From positions 1 through 64,000 of the forward strand of contig NZ_JACHEZ010000008.1 in the NCBI RefSeq assembly GCF_014201675.1: DNA of 64,000 nt, given 5' to 3'. Source of the stretch: Oceanithermus desulfurans (lineage in GTDB: Bacteria; Deinococcota; Deinococci; Deinococcales; Marinithermaceae). Shown here piece by piece: positions 46,878 to 57,900 of this stretch. How positions within the stretch are numbered: the stretch's first letter is position 1; every line of letters starts with the position of its first letter. The notes under the pieces are model-generated. The model was not told the origin of the DNA and did not search any database. It saw only the letters and a list, made by a program, of their open reading frames with translations. Made by a program: the position numbers and the translations under genes.

Positions 46878-47417
46878 CTACCCCCTCACCCAGGCCTCGA
46901 TGGGCGGCAGCTTGCGCCCCGCGTCGTCGTAGGCCTGGCCGCGGATCTTCTTCTGCAGCTGCATCACCGCGTAGATGAGCGCTTCGGGCCGCGGCGGGCA
47001 GCCGGGCACGTAGACGTCGACCGGGACCACGCTCTCGACCGACTGGACGATCGCGTAGTTGTTGAACATGCCGCCGGAAGCGGCGCAGGCCCCCATGGCG
47101 ATGACCCACTTGGGATCGCCCATCTGGTCGTAGACACGGCGCATCACCGGGGCCATCTTCTTCGAGAGCCGGCCGGCGACGATCATCACGTCGGCCTGGC
47201 GGGGGCTGGCGCGGAAGACCTCGGAACCGAAGCGGGAGAGGTCGTTGCGGGCGTCGGAAGAGGCCATCATCTCGATGGCGCAGCAGGCCAGCCCAAAGGT
47301 GACGGGCCAAAGCGAGTTGGAACGACCCCAGGCCACCAGCTTTTCCAGGGTGGTGAAGAGGATGCCCTCACGCTCGAGCTCCTGCACGTCGCGTTCGAAC
47401 AGGTCTTTCAATCCCAC
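46878..47417 (-). CDS. nuoB: NADH-quinone oxidoreductase subunit B
   Basis: 179 aa (Nqo6) carrying cluster N2, which reduces quinone. Ligand Cys occur in [18 protein letters not shown] and VPGCPPRPE. The GTG at 47417 gives [12 protein letters not shown], which aligns with the Thermus start; an earlier in-frame start is unlikely. Overlaps nuoA by 10 nt. Confidence 0.96.
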   Translation of the reverse strand: MGLKDLFERDVQELEREGILFTTLEKLVAWGRSNSLWPVTFGLACCAIEMMASSDARNDLSRFGSEVFRASPRQADVMIVAGRLSKKMAPVMRRVYDQMGDPKWVIAMGACAASGGMFNNYAIVQSVESVVPVDVYVPGCPPRPEALIYAVMQLQKKIRGQAYDDAGRKLPPIEAWVRG

Positions 47418-47767
47418 TTCATCACCCCCTTCTTCCACTCGTAGACGAAGCCCGCGAGCACGATCAGGGTGAACGTCGTCACCGCCCAGAAGCCGGCGAG
47501 CCCGAGCTTTCCGGCGTTGACGGCGTAAGGCCAGAGGAAGGCCACCTCGACGTCGAAGATGATGAAGAGCATGGCCACCACGTAAAAATGCACCGGTAGT
47601 CGGTGCACCTCGCCGGCCGGGTCGTTGCCCGACTCGTAGGGCATCAGCTTGGTGGGGCTGGGTTTCTTGGGTCCCAGCATCGCCCCCATCGCCAGCATGA
47701 CCACGCCGATCCCGGCGGCGATCCCCAAGTAGATCAGGATGTTGATGTACTCCGTCGTGGCTTGCAA
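47408..47767 (-). CDS. nuoA: NADH-quinone oxidoreductase subunit A
   Basis: 119 aa (Nqo7), three helices. [43 protein letters not shown] is the conserved loop-helix. TTG at 47767 is chosen because AGGAGG lies 9 nt upstream and the length then equals Thermus Nqo7. First gene of the operon. Confidence 0.95.
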   Translation of the reverse strand: MQATTEYINILIYLGIAAGIGVVMLAMGAMLGPKKPSPTKLMPYESGNDPAGEVHRLPVHFYVVAMLFIIFDVEVAFLWPYAVNAGKLGLAGFWAVTTFTLIVLAGFVYEWKKGVMKWD

Positions 47768-47788
47768 CGTATCCCCTCCTTTTGTGCC

Positions 47789-47826
47789 ATCGTTCACTTG
47801 AGCGGCCCTAGGGGTGAGCGAACGAT
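47789..47826. promoter_or_regulatory. Inverted repeat in the nuo leader
   Basis: ATCGTTC (47789-47795) and GAACGAT (47820-47826) are perfect 7-bp arms; inside them ACTTGAG and GTGAGC extend the dyad imperfectly. It lies 22 nt upstream of the nuoA start. It could be an operator or an mRNA hairpin. Confidence 0.4.
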
Positions 47827-47834
47827 GAAAAACG

Positions 47835-47880
47835 CAGTCTTCATAAGTTTAACCCGGTCGCAGGTGGCCCACGAGGCCCA
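47835..47880 (-). promoter_or_regulatory. Possible nuo promoter region
   Basis: On the minus strand GGGTTAAACTTATGAAG supplies a TAAACT or TTATGA -10 candidate about 80-100 nt before nuoA. No clear TTGACA is seen at the right spacing. Confidence 0.3.
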
Positions 47881-47953
47881 TTCGTCCCGGTCGCTCTGCG
47901 GCCTCAGCCTAGCCCTTCCCCGGGGGCGGGGGCAGCTACGGGCGTCACAATTG

Positions 47954-48223
47954 CTAGCGGCCGTCGCGCATGCCGCTCTCCTTCCGGGCGCGGCCGCTGC
48001 GGTGTTCGGCCTCGCCGGTCTGCGGCGCCCCCATCCAGACGAGCGCCGTGCCTTCGTGGTCGAAGACCAGGGAGCGCACCCGCTGTTCGAGCAGCTCCGT
48101 CTTGGCCTTGCCGCGGGCCTTGCCGCGGGCCTCCTCTTCGTTTTCGGCGGCGACCACGTAGACCGACTCGACGACGGGGCCGGCACCCGAACACAGGACG
48201 TTGGTGACGAGGTAGAGTTTCAT
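47954..48223 (-). CDS. Small hypothetical protein
   Basis: 89 aa: MKLYLVTNVLCSGAGPVVESVYVVAAENEEEARGKARGK... It has a strand-like N-terminal half and a charged C-terminal half rich in Arg, Glu and Gly. The EEEARGKARGKAKTEL piece predicts a helix. No family recognised. ATG six bases after TAGACT, with no Shine-Dalgarno, so probably leaderless. Confidence 0.6.
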   Translation of the reverse strand: MKLYLVTNVLCSGAGPVVESVYVVAAENEEEARGKARGKAKTELLEQRVRSLVFDHEGTALVWMGAPQTGEAEHRSGRARKESGMRDGR

Positions 48224-48229
48224 GCCCGC

Positions 48230-48235
48230 AGTCTA
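48230..48235 (-). promoter_or_regulatory. Leaderless -10 box TAGACT
   Basis: TAGACT, six bases, then the ATG of the 89-aa gene. Confidence 0.45.
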
Positions 48236-48273
48236 AAGCAGCCCGCGCCCTCCGGCGAAGCTTCGCGGCACAG

Positions 48274-48307
48274 TGCAACGCCGCCGTAACGCCCCGTGGT
48301 TTACAAC
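48274..48307 (+). promoter_or_regulatory. Promoter with 11-bp direct repeat (copy 2 of shared element)
   Basis: Block 48274-48295 is identical to 26944-26965, with GCAACGCC and GTAACGCC half-sites 11 nt apart. TACAAC lies six bases downstream, the same distance as TACCCT in copy 1. The translated gene starts 32 nt further on. Confidence 0.55.
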
Positions 48308-48339
48308 CTACGCAGCGACCTGGAAAGGAGGACGGGACC

Positions 48340-49181
48340 GTGAAAACCCTGCGATTCTCCCCAAGCTTGGCCGTGGTTGCTGGATGGCTGGTGGCGCTCG
48401 CGTCCCTCGCGGGCTACGCCGGCGCGCCGCAGGCCGCCGCATACCGGTCGCTCCTCGTCGGCACCCGGACGGGCAGCGTCCTGGTGGACCCGCCACCGGA
48501 ACCGTGAGCGGTATGCTTCCGGCCGCCTACGCACAGGACGTGCACGCCGGCAGGCTCTACCTGGCCGCGAACAACCGCGAGCTGCGCATCTACGACCTGA
48601 ACGGCGAGCCGCAGAAAACGATCCGTTGCGAACCGGTGACCCAGGCCGTGGGGCTGGTGGCGATCGGCGACGGGCGCATCGCCGTGCTCGACAACAAGGA
48701 CGACTACGTCCGCTTCCTCGACCCCAGCGGCGCCACCCTCGCCACCGTACCCATACCGGGGGCCGGCGGGTCCTCGCTGCAAAACCTCCACGGCATCGTC
48801 GTCGGGGGCGAGCTGGTGGTCAGCGAAAACGGGCGCAAGGCGGTCTTCGCCATCGACCTCGAAAACTACAGCGCGCGCATCCTCAAAGACCTCAGCGGCG
48901 AGGTCGGCGGGGCCTGGCTCTCGGGGATCACCTACCTGGACGGCGCCTTCTACGTGGCCAACAACAAGGGGGAGCTCTACCGCTTCCGCGAGGACGGTCC
49001 GGCCGAGCTCTTCGCCGCCGGTTTTCCCAAGGCCCTCACCGGCCTGCTCGCCGGCAACGGCGCGCTCTACGCCACCTCCCTGCACGCCGACGAGGTCTAC
49101 CGGATCGCGCTGGACGACGGCAGTTACACCGTGCTCGCGAAGGGGCTCGACCGCCCGCGCACGATCGACGGCATGCCCTAG
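48340..49181 (+). pseudogene. Secreted beta-propeller-like protein, interrupted by a one-base frameshift
   Basis: The GTG at 48340 has a strong AAAGGAGG site and opens a signal peptide (SLAVVAGWLVALASLAGYAGA) followed by YRSLLVGTRTGSVLVDP, then a stop at 48505-48507. In the next frame the same protein continues (PATGTVSGMLPAAYAQDVHAGRLYLAANNRELRIYDLNG...) to 49181. One base missing in the C-run at 48489-48491 explains this. The intact product would be about 280 aa with short WD/YVTN-like blades. Either a true mutation or a sequencing error. A downstream ATG (48514) alone would lack the signal peptide. Confidence 0.7.
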
Positions 49182-49765
49182 CAAGCCCCGAGGACCCTGC
49201 GCACCGCCTCGACGAGCAGCCGGTGCTCGACGGCGTGCACCCGCGCCTCGAAGCGCTCGAGGGTGTCGTCCGGCTCGACGGGCACCGGCTCGGAAACGAT
49301 CACCGGCCCCGCGTCGACCTCGGGAACGACGTGGTGGACCATCACCCCGCCGCTTTTCACCTCGCCGCGGCGGAAGGCCTCGTAGCTGCGGCGGATGGCG
49401 TCCAGCCCCGGGAAGGCCCCCGGGAGCGCCGGGTGCAGGTTGATCACCCGGCCGGGGAAACGATCGAGGAAGGACGGGGTGAGGATGCGCATCCAGCCGG
49501 CCAGCACCACCAGGTCGGGCTCGGCGGCGGCGACGAAGGCGGCGAGCCGCCGGTCGTAGGCCTCGCGCGGGAGGCCCTTCTCCCTGGGGAAGAACAGCGC
49601 CGGCACCCCCGCCCCCCGCGCCCGCTCGAGCGCCCGGCTCGGCTGGTCGGAGACGACCAGCACCACCAGCGCCGGCAGCCCGCCCGCAGCACAGGCGTCG
49701 AGCAACGCCTGCAGGTTCGTACCCCGTCCGGAGGCGAGCACCACCAGCCGCGCCGGCTCAGCCAT
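49178..49765 (-). CDS. purN: Phosphoribosylglycinamide formyltransferase
   Basis: 195 aa, folate-dependent GAR transformylase (third step). Motifs: LASGRGTNLQAL near residue 11, AGWMRIL, catalytic Asn/His in RVINLHPALLP-like VINLHPALPGAFPG near 108, and GVMVHHVVPEVDAGPVI. Last gene of the pur operon; overlaps purM by 8 nt. Confidence 0.95.
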   Translation of the reverse strand: MAEPARLVVLASGRGTNLQALLDACAAGGLPALVVLVVSDQPSRALERARGAGVPALFFPREKGLPREAYDRRLAAFVAAAEPDLVVLAGWMRILTPSFLDRFPGRVINLHPALPGAFPGLDAIRRSYEAFRRGEVKSGGVMVHHVVPEVDAGPVIVSEPVPVEPDDTLERFEARVHAVEHRLLVEAVRRVLGAC

Positions 49766-50777
49766 CCACGCCCTCCACGAAGACCCCTTCGCCCGGTACC
49801 ACCTCGCCGACGCGCCAGCCCCCGTCCAGGACCTCGAGGGCGGCCTCCGCCGCCGCGGGGTCGTAGACGAGCAGCATCCCCAGGCCCATGTTGAAGACGC
49901 GGAACATCTCGCGGTCCTCCACCCCGCCGATCCGCTGGATCAGGGAAAAGATCGGGGGCTCGGGCCAGCGGCCGCGGATCAGGCGCGCACCCAGACCCTT
50001 GGGCAGCACCCGCGGCAGGTTGCCGTAGACCCCGCCGCCGGTGATGTGGGCGGCCGTTTTGGGCAGGAGCCCCGCGGCCTCGAGCCTCCGCCAGACCGGC
50101 AGGTAGCTCGTGTGGGGCTCGAGCAGGGCCTCGGCGACGTTCCGCCCCCCCAGCTCGCTTCGCGGCGCTTCCCAGTCGAGCTCCGCGAGCGCCCGCCGCG
50201 CCAGCGAGTAGCCGTTGGTGTGCAGCCCCGAGCTGGCCAGCGCCAGCAGCACGTCGCCGGGCCGGAGCCGCGCCGGATCGGGCAGCCGTTCGCGCTCGGC
50301 GTAGCCGACGATGGTGCCCGCCAGGTCCAGCGCCCCCTCGCGGTAGACGCCGGGCATCTCTGCGGTCTCGCCCCCGAGGACGGCCAGCCCCGCCGCCCGT
50401 GCGGCCTCGGCCAGCCCCGCCACCACCTCGCCCACCACGTCGGGCTCGAGCCGGGCCGCGGCCAGGTAGTCGAGGAAGAAGAGCGGCCACCCCCCCGCCG
50501 CGAGCAGGTCGTCGACCCCGTGGTTCACCAGGTCGGCGCCGAGGCCGCGCCAGCGCCCGACCCGCGCGGCGACGAGCGTCTTGGTGCCCACGCCGTCGGT
50601 GGAGGCGAGCAGCACCGGGCGCTCGAGGGCCGCGAGCCGGCCGGCGTCGAAGGCTCCCGCGAACGCCCCCACCCCCGCGATCACGCCGGGGTGCCGGGCC
50701 CCGGCGAGCGCCTCTTTGATGCGGCGGGTGGTCTCCTCGGCGGCGTTCAGGTTCACCCCCGCGTCTTCGTACCTCAC
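49758..50777 (-). CDS. purM: Phosphoribosylformylglycinamidine cyclo-ligase
   Basis: 339 aa, AIR synthetase (fifth step). Motifs: YEDAGVNLNAAEE at the start, LLASTDGVGTKTLVA near 58, VNHGVDDLLAAGGWPLFFLDY, and GGETAEMPGVY near 134. GTG start overlapping the purD stop. Confidence 0.96.
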   Translation of the reverse strand: MRYEDAGVNLNAAEETTRRIKEALAGARHPGVIAGVGAFAGAFDAGRLAALERPVLLASTDGVGTKTLVAARVGRWRGLGADLVNHGVDDLLAAGGWPLFFLDYLAAARLEPDVVGEVVAGLAEAARAAGLAVLGGETAEMPGVYREGALDLAGTIVGYAERERLPDPARLRPGDVLLALASSGLHTNGYSLARRALAELDWEAPRSELGGRNVAEALLEPHTSYLPVWRRLEAAGLLPKTAAHITGGGVYGNLPRVLPKGLGARLIRGRWPEPPIFSLIQRIGGVEDREMFRVFNMGLGMLLVYDPAAAEAALEVLDGGWRVGEVVPGEGVFVEGVDG

Positions 50778-52057
50778 CCCACCACCTCCGTGCCGATGTC
50801 GCGACGGTAGTGCATCCCCTCGAAGCGCACCCGCCGCACCGCGGCGTAGACGCGGGCGCGCGCCTGTTCGGGGGTGTCCGCCCGGCCCACGACGGCCAGC
50901 ACCCGGCCGCCGGCGGTGACCACGCGCCCCTCCGCGCGCTCGGTGCCGGCGTGGAAGACGTGCACCCCGGGCAGGGCCGCCGCCTGCTCCAAACCCTCGA
51001 CGGGCAGGCCCTTGGGGTAGGGGCCGGGGTAGCCGGGCGCGGCCAGCACCACGGCCAGCGCCGCCCCCGCGTGTTGCAGCGGCGTGGCGTCGGGCCGCCC
51101 CTCCACCGCGTCCATCAGCAGGCGGTAGAGGTCGGTGCGCAACAGCGGCAGCACCGCCTGGGTCTCGGGGTCGCCGAAGCGGGCGTTGAACTCGAGCACC
51201 TTGGGGCCGGCGGGCGTCAGCTTGAGCCCGGCGTAGAGCACCCCCAGGTAGGGCGTGCCCCGGGCGGCCAGCGCCGCCAGGGTGGGGGCGATCACCGTGC
51301 GCCCCACCTCTTCGAGCAGCCCGGGCGCCAGCGCCACCGGGCTCTGCGCCCCCATGCCCCCGGTGTTGGGCCCCAGACCCCCCTCGTAGATCCGCTTGTA
51401 GTCGCGCGCCGGGGGCAGCAGCACGAAGCGCTCGCCCGCGGCCACCGCGAAGACCGAAAGCTCGGGCCCCTCGAGGTAGGCCTCGATCACCACCCGGCGG
51501 CCCGCCGCGCCGAAGCGCCCCGCGAACAGGCCCTGCACGAAGGCGCGCGCCTCCTCGTAGTCGCCGGTGACGAGCACACCCTTGCCTGCGGCCAGTCCGC
51601 TGGCCTTGACCACCCAGGGCGCGGGCGTCGCCTCCAGGTGCCGCAGCGCCGCCTCCGGGTGCTCGAAGGCGCGCCAGCTCGCCGTGGGCACCCCCGCCTC
51701 GTCCATCAGCGCCTTGGCGAAGGCCTTGGAAGCCTCGATGCGCGCCGCCTCGCGCCGGGGGCCGAAGACGGCCAGCCCCGCCTCCGCGAAACGGTCGGCC
51801 AGCCCCGCCGCGAGCGGGGCCTCGGGGCCCACCACGGTGAGCGCCACCCCGCGCTCCGCGGCGAAGCCGGCCAGCCCCTCCAGGTCGTCCGCGGCCAGGG
51901 GCACCCGCACCATCTCGGCGCGACCCTCGCCCGCGGGTCCGACCGTGCCGGCGTTGCCGGGGGCCACGTAGACCCGCGTCACCTCGGAACTCCCGGCCAG
52001 CGCCCAGGCGAGCGCGTGTTCGCGCCCGCCGCCGCCCACCACCAGCACCTCGGCCAT
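50774..52057 (-). CDS. purD: Phosphoribosylamine-glycine ligase
   Basis: 427 aa ATP-grasp enzyme (second step). Motifs: LVVGGGGREHALAWAL at the start, VVGPEAPLAAGLAD, VVKASGLAAGKGV near 143, and GPNTGGMGA near 222. ATG 52057 has GGGGAGGGGTGAGG; a GTG at 52063 is possible. Confidence 0.96.
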   Translation of the reverse strand: MAEVLVVGGGGREHALAWALAGSSEVTRVYVAPGNAGTVGPAGEGRAEMVRVPLAADDLEGLAGFAAERGVALTVVGPEAPLAAGLADRFAEAGLAVFGPRREAARIEASKAFAKALMDEAGVPTASWRAFEHPEAALRHLEATPAPWVVKASGLAAGKGVLVTGDYEEARAFVQGLFAGRFGAAGRRVVIEAYLEGPELSVFAVAAGERFVLLPPARDYKRIYEGGLGPNTGGMGAQSPVALAPGLLEEVGRTVIAPTLAALAARGTPYLGVLYAGLKLTPAGPKVLEFNARFGDPETQAVLPLLRTDLYRLLMDAVEGRPDATPLQHAGAALAVVLAAPGYPGPYPKGLPVEGLEQAAALPGVHVFHAGTERAEGRVVTAGGRVLAVVGRADTPEQARARVYAAVRRVRFEGMHYRRDIGTEVVG

Positions 52058-52059
52058 CC

Positions 52060-53471
<1,412 letters not shown>

Positions 53472-53475
<4 letters not shown>

Positions 53476-53969
53476 TCCGGCGCACCCCCGCCCAGCGCCG
53501 CGTCGGCGCGCTCGAGCTTCTCCCGCTGCGCCGCCTGGTACGACCGCACCGCCTCCGCCAGCCCGGGTTCGGCCAGGGCCAGGATCTTGACCGCGGCCAG
53601 CGCCGCGTTCTCGGGGTCGAGAACGACGAGCGGCGCCACCCCCGAGGGCATGCGCAGCGACGAGGCCAGGTCGTAGGGCGCCCAGGACCCGCTTCCCAGC
53701 GGCGGACAGGCGATCACGGGGGCGGCCACCTGGGCGTCGACGAGGCCCGAGAGCGCGTTGGAGCGGCCTGCGATCGTCAGGTAGACGCGCGCCCCGCCGC
53801 GGCGTTCGCTTTCGGCGAGGACCTGCAGGAGCCGCTCCGGCGTCTTGTGCGCCGAGGCCACGTGCAAGGACCAGGGCACCCCCAGCCGGTCCAGCAGCGC
53901 GGTGGCGCGGCCGGCGTGCTCGGCGTCGGAGGCCGAGCCCATGAGGACGATCACGCGCCCGCTAGCCAC
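53472..53969 (-). CDS. purE: AIR carboxylase, class II PurE
   Basis: 165 aa. It converts AIR to CAIR. VASAHKTPE, AGRSNALSG and PVIACPP...SSLRMPSGVAP match the class II type, known from Treponema and animals, which uses CO2 directly. They do not match the class I N5-CAIR mutase, which has GVPVxS and SIVQMPRGIPV. No purK is in this operon, consistent with that. GTG start overlaps purC by 8 nt. Confidence 0.9.
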
Positions 53970-54933
53970 GGCCCACCCCCAGTTCGGCCAGCGCCCGCTC
54001 CACGTTCCGCTGGATGCGCGGCCCCGCCGGCGACTCGCCGGGCTCGAAACGGGCGCCGGTGAGCCGCTCGAAGACGGTCACGTAGAGCTGGGCGAGCTCG
54101 CGCGCCAGCTCCGGAGCGAGCGGCGGCGGCTCCCCCTCGCCGCGGAAACCGCGGGCGGCGTACCACAGGCGCAGGTGTTCCTTGTCGTAGTGGACGATCT
54201 CGCCATGCTGGTAGGCGGCCAGGTCCCAGTAACGGCTCGAGTCGGGGGTGTGCACCTCGTCGATCAGCACCAGCTCCCCACCTTGCAGGCCGAACTCGTA
54301 CTTGGTGTCGACCAGGACGAGGCCGCCCTGACGGGCCACCTCCTGACCGCGCGAAAAGAGTTCGAGGGCCACCTGCTGCACCCGCGCCCAGAGCGCGGGC
54401 TCGACCAGGCCGCGCTCGGTCACCTCGGCGGCGGTGAGCCGCTCGTCGTGCTCGCCCGGGGCCGCCTTGGTGGTCGGGGTGATGATGGGCTCGGGCAACG
54501 GGTCGTTCTTGGCCAGCCCCTCGGGCAACGGCACCCCGTAGGGAGCGCGCTCGCCGCGTTCGTAGAGGTACCACAGCGAGGTGGTCGTGCTGCCGGTGAT
54601 GTAGCCGCGCACGATCACCTCGACGGGCAGCGGCTCGGCCTCGCGCGCGATCGTGACGTTGGGGTCGGGCACGCTCACCACGTGGTTCGCCACCAGGTCA
54701 CGGGTCGCCTCGAACCACCAGGCGGCCAGCTGGTTGAGCACCTGCCCGCGAAAGGGCACGGCCCCCAGCACCCGGTCGAAGGCCGAGATGCGGTCGGTGG
54801 CCACGAGCACCCGCAGGTCCCCGGCGCGGTACATGTCGCGCACCTTGCCTGCCTCCCGCGGCCCCAGGCCCTCGAGCCGGGCCTCGAGCAGCGGGTGCTT
54901 CCAGGCTTCGTTCCATTCCTCTTCGCTGAACAT
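53962..54933 (-). CDS. purC: SAICAR synthetase (long form)
   Basis: 323 aa. Joins CAIR and aspartate. Motifs: GKVRDMYRAGDLRVLVATDRISAFD near residue 27, VEVIVRGYITGSTTTSLW, and LVLVDTKYEFGLQ. It is longer than the 240-aa Thermus type, nearer to the fungal-length form. ATG with GGGAGGGAAGC; starts 11 nt after purL stop. Confidence 0.94.
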   Translation of the reverse strand: MFSEEEWNEAWKHPLLEARLEGLGPREAGKVRDMYRAGDLRVLVATDRISAFDRVLGAVPFRGQVLNQLAAWWFEATRDLVANHVVSVPDPNVTIAREAEPLPVEVIVRGYITGSTTTSLWYLYERGERAPYGVPLPEGLAKNDPLPEPIITPTTKAAPGEHDERLTAAEVTERGLVEPALWARVQQVALELFSRGQEVARQGGLVLVDTKYEFGLQGGELVLIDEVHTPDSSRYWDLAAYQHGEIVHYDKEHLRLWYAARGFRGEGEPPPLAPELARELAQLYVTVFERLTGARFEPGESPAGPRIQRNVERALAELGVGRG

Positions 54934-54944
54934 GCTTCCCTCCC

Positions 54945-57900
54945 TCATGCGTGTTCCACCAGGCGCCGGAAGAGCGCGAGGCCGTCGAAGCCGCGCTCGC
55001 CCCGATGCGCGCGCGGGTGCTGCCAGGAAAAGACGTGGTCTTCGGGGTGGGGCATCAACCCCAGGACGTTGCCCGCGGGGTTGCACAGCCCCGCGACGTG
55101 ACCCGCCGAGCCGTTGGGGTTGAAGGGGTAGACGGGCTCGCCGCCGCCGGGACGGGCGTAGCGCAGCGCCACCTGACCCGCGGCCTCGAGCCGCCCCAGC
55201 GCTTCCGCGCCCCGCACCGCCAGCCGGCCTTCGCCGTGGGCCACCGGGACGTAGAGCGGCGCGGAAAGCCCAGCCACGAAGGGGCAGGCGGCCCCCGGCT
55301 CGGGCTCGAGCCAGACCCAGCGGGTCTCGAAGCGGCCGCTGGCGTTGGGCGCCAGCGTGACCGCCGGCGGCCCCGACCCGCCCGGCAGGAAGCCGGCCTT
55401 CACCAGCGCCTGGAAGCCGTTGCAGATACCGAGGACCGGCTTGCCGGCGGCAACGAAGGCGTCCACGGCCTCCCCGAAGCGGTCGCGTAACTCCAGGGCC
55501 CAGACCTTGCCCGCCCCCAGGTCGTCGCCGTAGGAGAAGCCGCCCGGGAGCAGCAGCAGGTCGAAGGCCGCGAGGTCCCGGGGCTCCAGCTCGGAAAGAG
55601 GTACCCGCTCGGGCCGCGCCCCCGCGCGCTCCAGGGCGATGCGGGCGTCACCATCGCGGTTGGTGCCGGGGGCGAAGAGGACGGCCGCCCGCGGCGGGGT
55701 GCGGCGCACCGCCGGCGCGGCGTAGGGCTCGGGCGCGGCGCGGTGCGGCCGGGGGTCGGGAGCGAGTTCGCCGCGCCAGGCGCGTTCCAAGGTTTCGAGC
55801 GGCCAGCGCCAACTTCCCAGGCGCAGCTCCGGCTCGGGCGTCACCCGCCCCACCCGCGCGGCGGGCCGACCCTCGAAGAGGGCGGCGAACTCCGCTTCGT
55901 GGGCCGGGTCCACCTCGACCAGAAACCGCGAGGGCGACTCGGAGAAGAGCAGCTCGGCCTCGCTGAGCGCCTCGACGACCGGCGCGCGCGCCGGGTCGAG
56001 GTCCAGCCCCAAGCGCCCGGCGATCGCCATCTCGGCGGCGGCCAGCGCCAGCCCGCCCTCGCTGAGGTCGTGCACGGCCCGCACCCAGCCGGCGCGGACG
56101 GCCCGGTGGAGGGCGCGCATCCAGTCCGGCGCGCGCTCGTCGAAGACGGGCAGGCCGCCGGCGGTCACCGGCAGGCCCGCCAGCGCCCCCGCATGGCTTC
56201 CCGCGAGCGCCCGGCCGGTGGCGCCCACCAGCCAGACGGGGTCGCCCGGCCGTTTGAGGTCGAGGCTCAGCGCCTCGCTCGCCCGCGCCAGCCGCCCCAA
56301 ACCCGAGACCACCAGGGTCCCGGGGATGGCGTGGCGCACCCCGCGGGCGTCGGTGTATTCGTTGTTGAGGCTGTCCTTCCCGGAAACGAAAGGGGTGCCG
56401 TAGCAGAGCGCCGCGTCGTAGAGCCCCTGGCTGGCGCGCACCAGCCCGCCCAGGCGGTCGGGAAGGTCCGGATCGCCCCAGGAAAAGTTGTCGAGCACGG
56501 CGATGCGGTCGGGGTCGGCCCCCACGGCCACCAGGTTGCGTACCGCCTCGTCGAGGGCCATGAAGGCCATCAGGTAGGGGTCCACCGGGTAGAGCCCGGT
56601 CGCGAGCCCCACCGCCAGCGCCGCGGCGGGCGGGTCCTCGCCCTGCACCTCCTGGGGCACCAGCACGGCCGCGTCCGCGGGGCCGTGGTTGGCCGCACCC
56701 ACCAGCGGCCCCTCGGCGGTGCCTCCCTGGACCAGGTGGTCGTAGCGGCGCACCAGCGCCTCCCGGCTCCTCAGGTTGGGGTGCGCCAGCAGCGCGGGCA
56801 GCAGCTCCGGCCCCGGCTCGAAGCGGGCGCGCGCCAACCGCGGCGGCCGCCACTCGGCCCGGCGCTCCCGCCGCGGCCAGCCGCCGTGGACGAAGTCCAT
56901 GGCCAGGTCGGCCACCGCCCGCCCGCCCGCCTCGACGACGAGGCGGCCGCTCGCCTCGAAGCGGCCGATGCGCACGGCCTCCACCCGGTAGCGGCGGGCC
57001 AGCTCGGCCAGGTGCTCCCAGCGGTCGGGGGGCACGGCCAGCACCATGCGCTCCTGGGCCTCGCTGAGCCAGATCTCCCAGGGCGCGAGCCCCGGGTACT
57101 TCAGTGGCACCCGCTCGAGCTCCACGCGCACCCCCAGCGCTGCGCCCATCTCGCCCACCGCCGAGGAAAGGCCGCCCGCGCCGCAGTCGGTGATCGCGTG
57201 GTAGAGCCCCTCGTCGCGCGCCGCCAGCACCAGGTCGGCCACCTTCTTCTCCTGGATGGGGTCGCCGATCTGCACGCTCGCGCCTGCGACCTCGTGGGTG
57301 GTGGCGTCCATCGTGGCGCTCGAGAAGGTGGCCCCGCCGATGCCGTCGCGGCCGGTGCGGCCGCCGACGAGGACCACCCAGTCACCCGGCTGCGGCTCGG
57401 TGGGATGGCTCCCGCTGGGGAGGACGCCCAGACAGCCGGCGTAGACGAGGGGGTTGGCGGTGTAGCCGGGGTGGAACCAGAGCGCGCCGTTCACCGTGGG
57501 CACGCCCATCTTGTTGCCGTAGTCCTCGATGCCGCGGGTCACGCCCTCGTAAACGCGCCGCGGGTGGAGCGCCCCTTCGGGCAGCTCCTCCCGCGGCAGT
57601 TCCAGGGGTCCGAAGCAGAGCACATCGGTGACGGCGAGGGGGCGCGCGCTCACCCCCAGCACGTCGCGGATCACCCCGCCCACGCCGGTGCCGGCGCCGC
57701 CGAAGGGCTCGAGCGCCGAGGGGTGGTTGTGGGTCTCCACCTTGAAGGCCAGGTCGAACGCCTCCGTGAAGGCCACGATGCCGGCGTTGTCCTCGATGGC
57801 CGAGCGCACCCAGGGGCGGTCGAGCCGGTCGGTCGCCCCCTTGATGTAGCTGCGGAGCAGGCCGTCGATGCGCTGGGTCACCTCGCCGCGGCGCTGCCCG

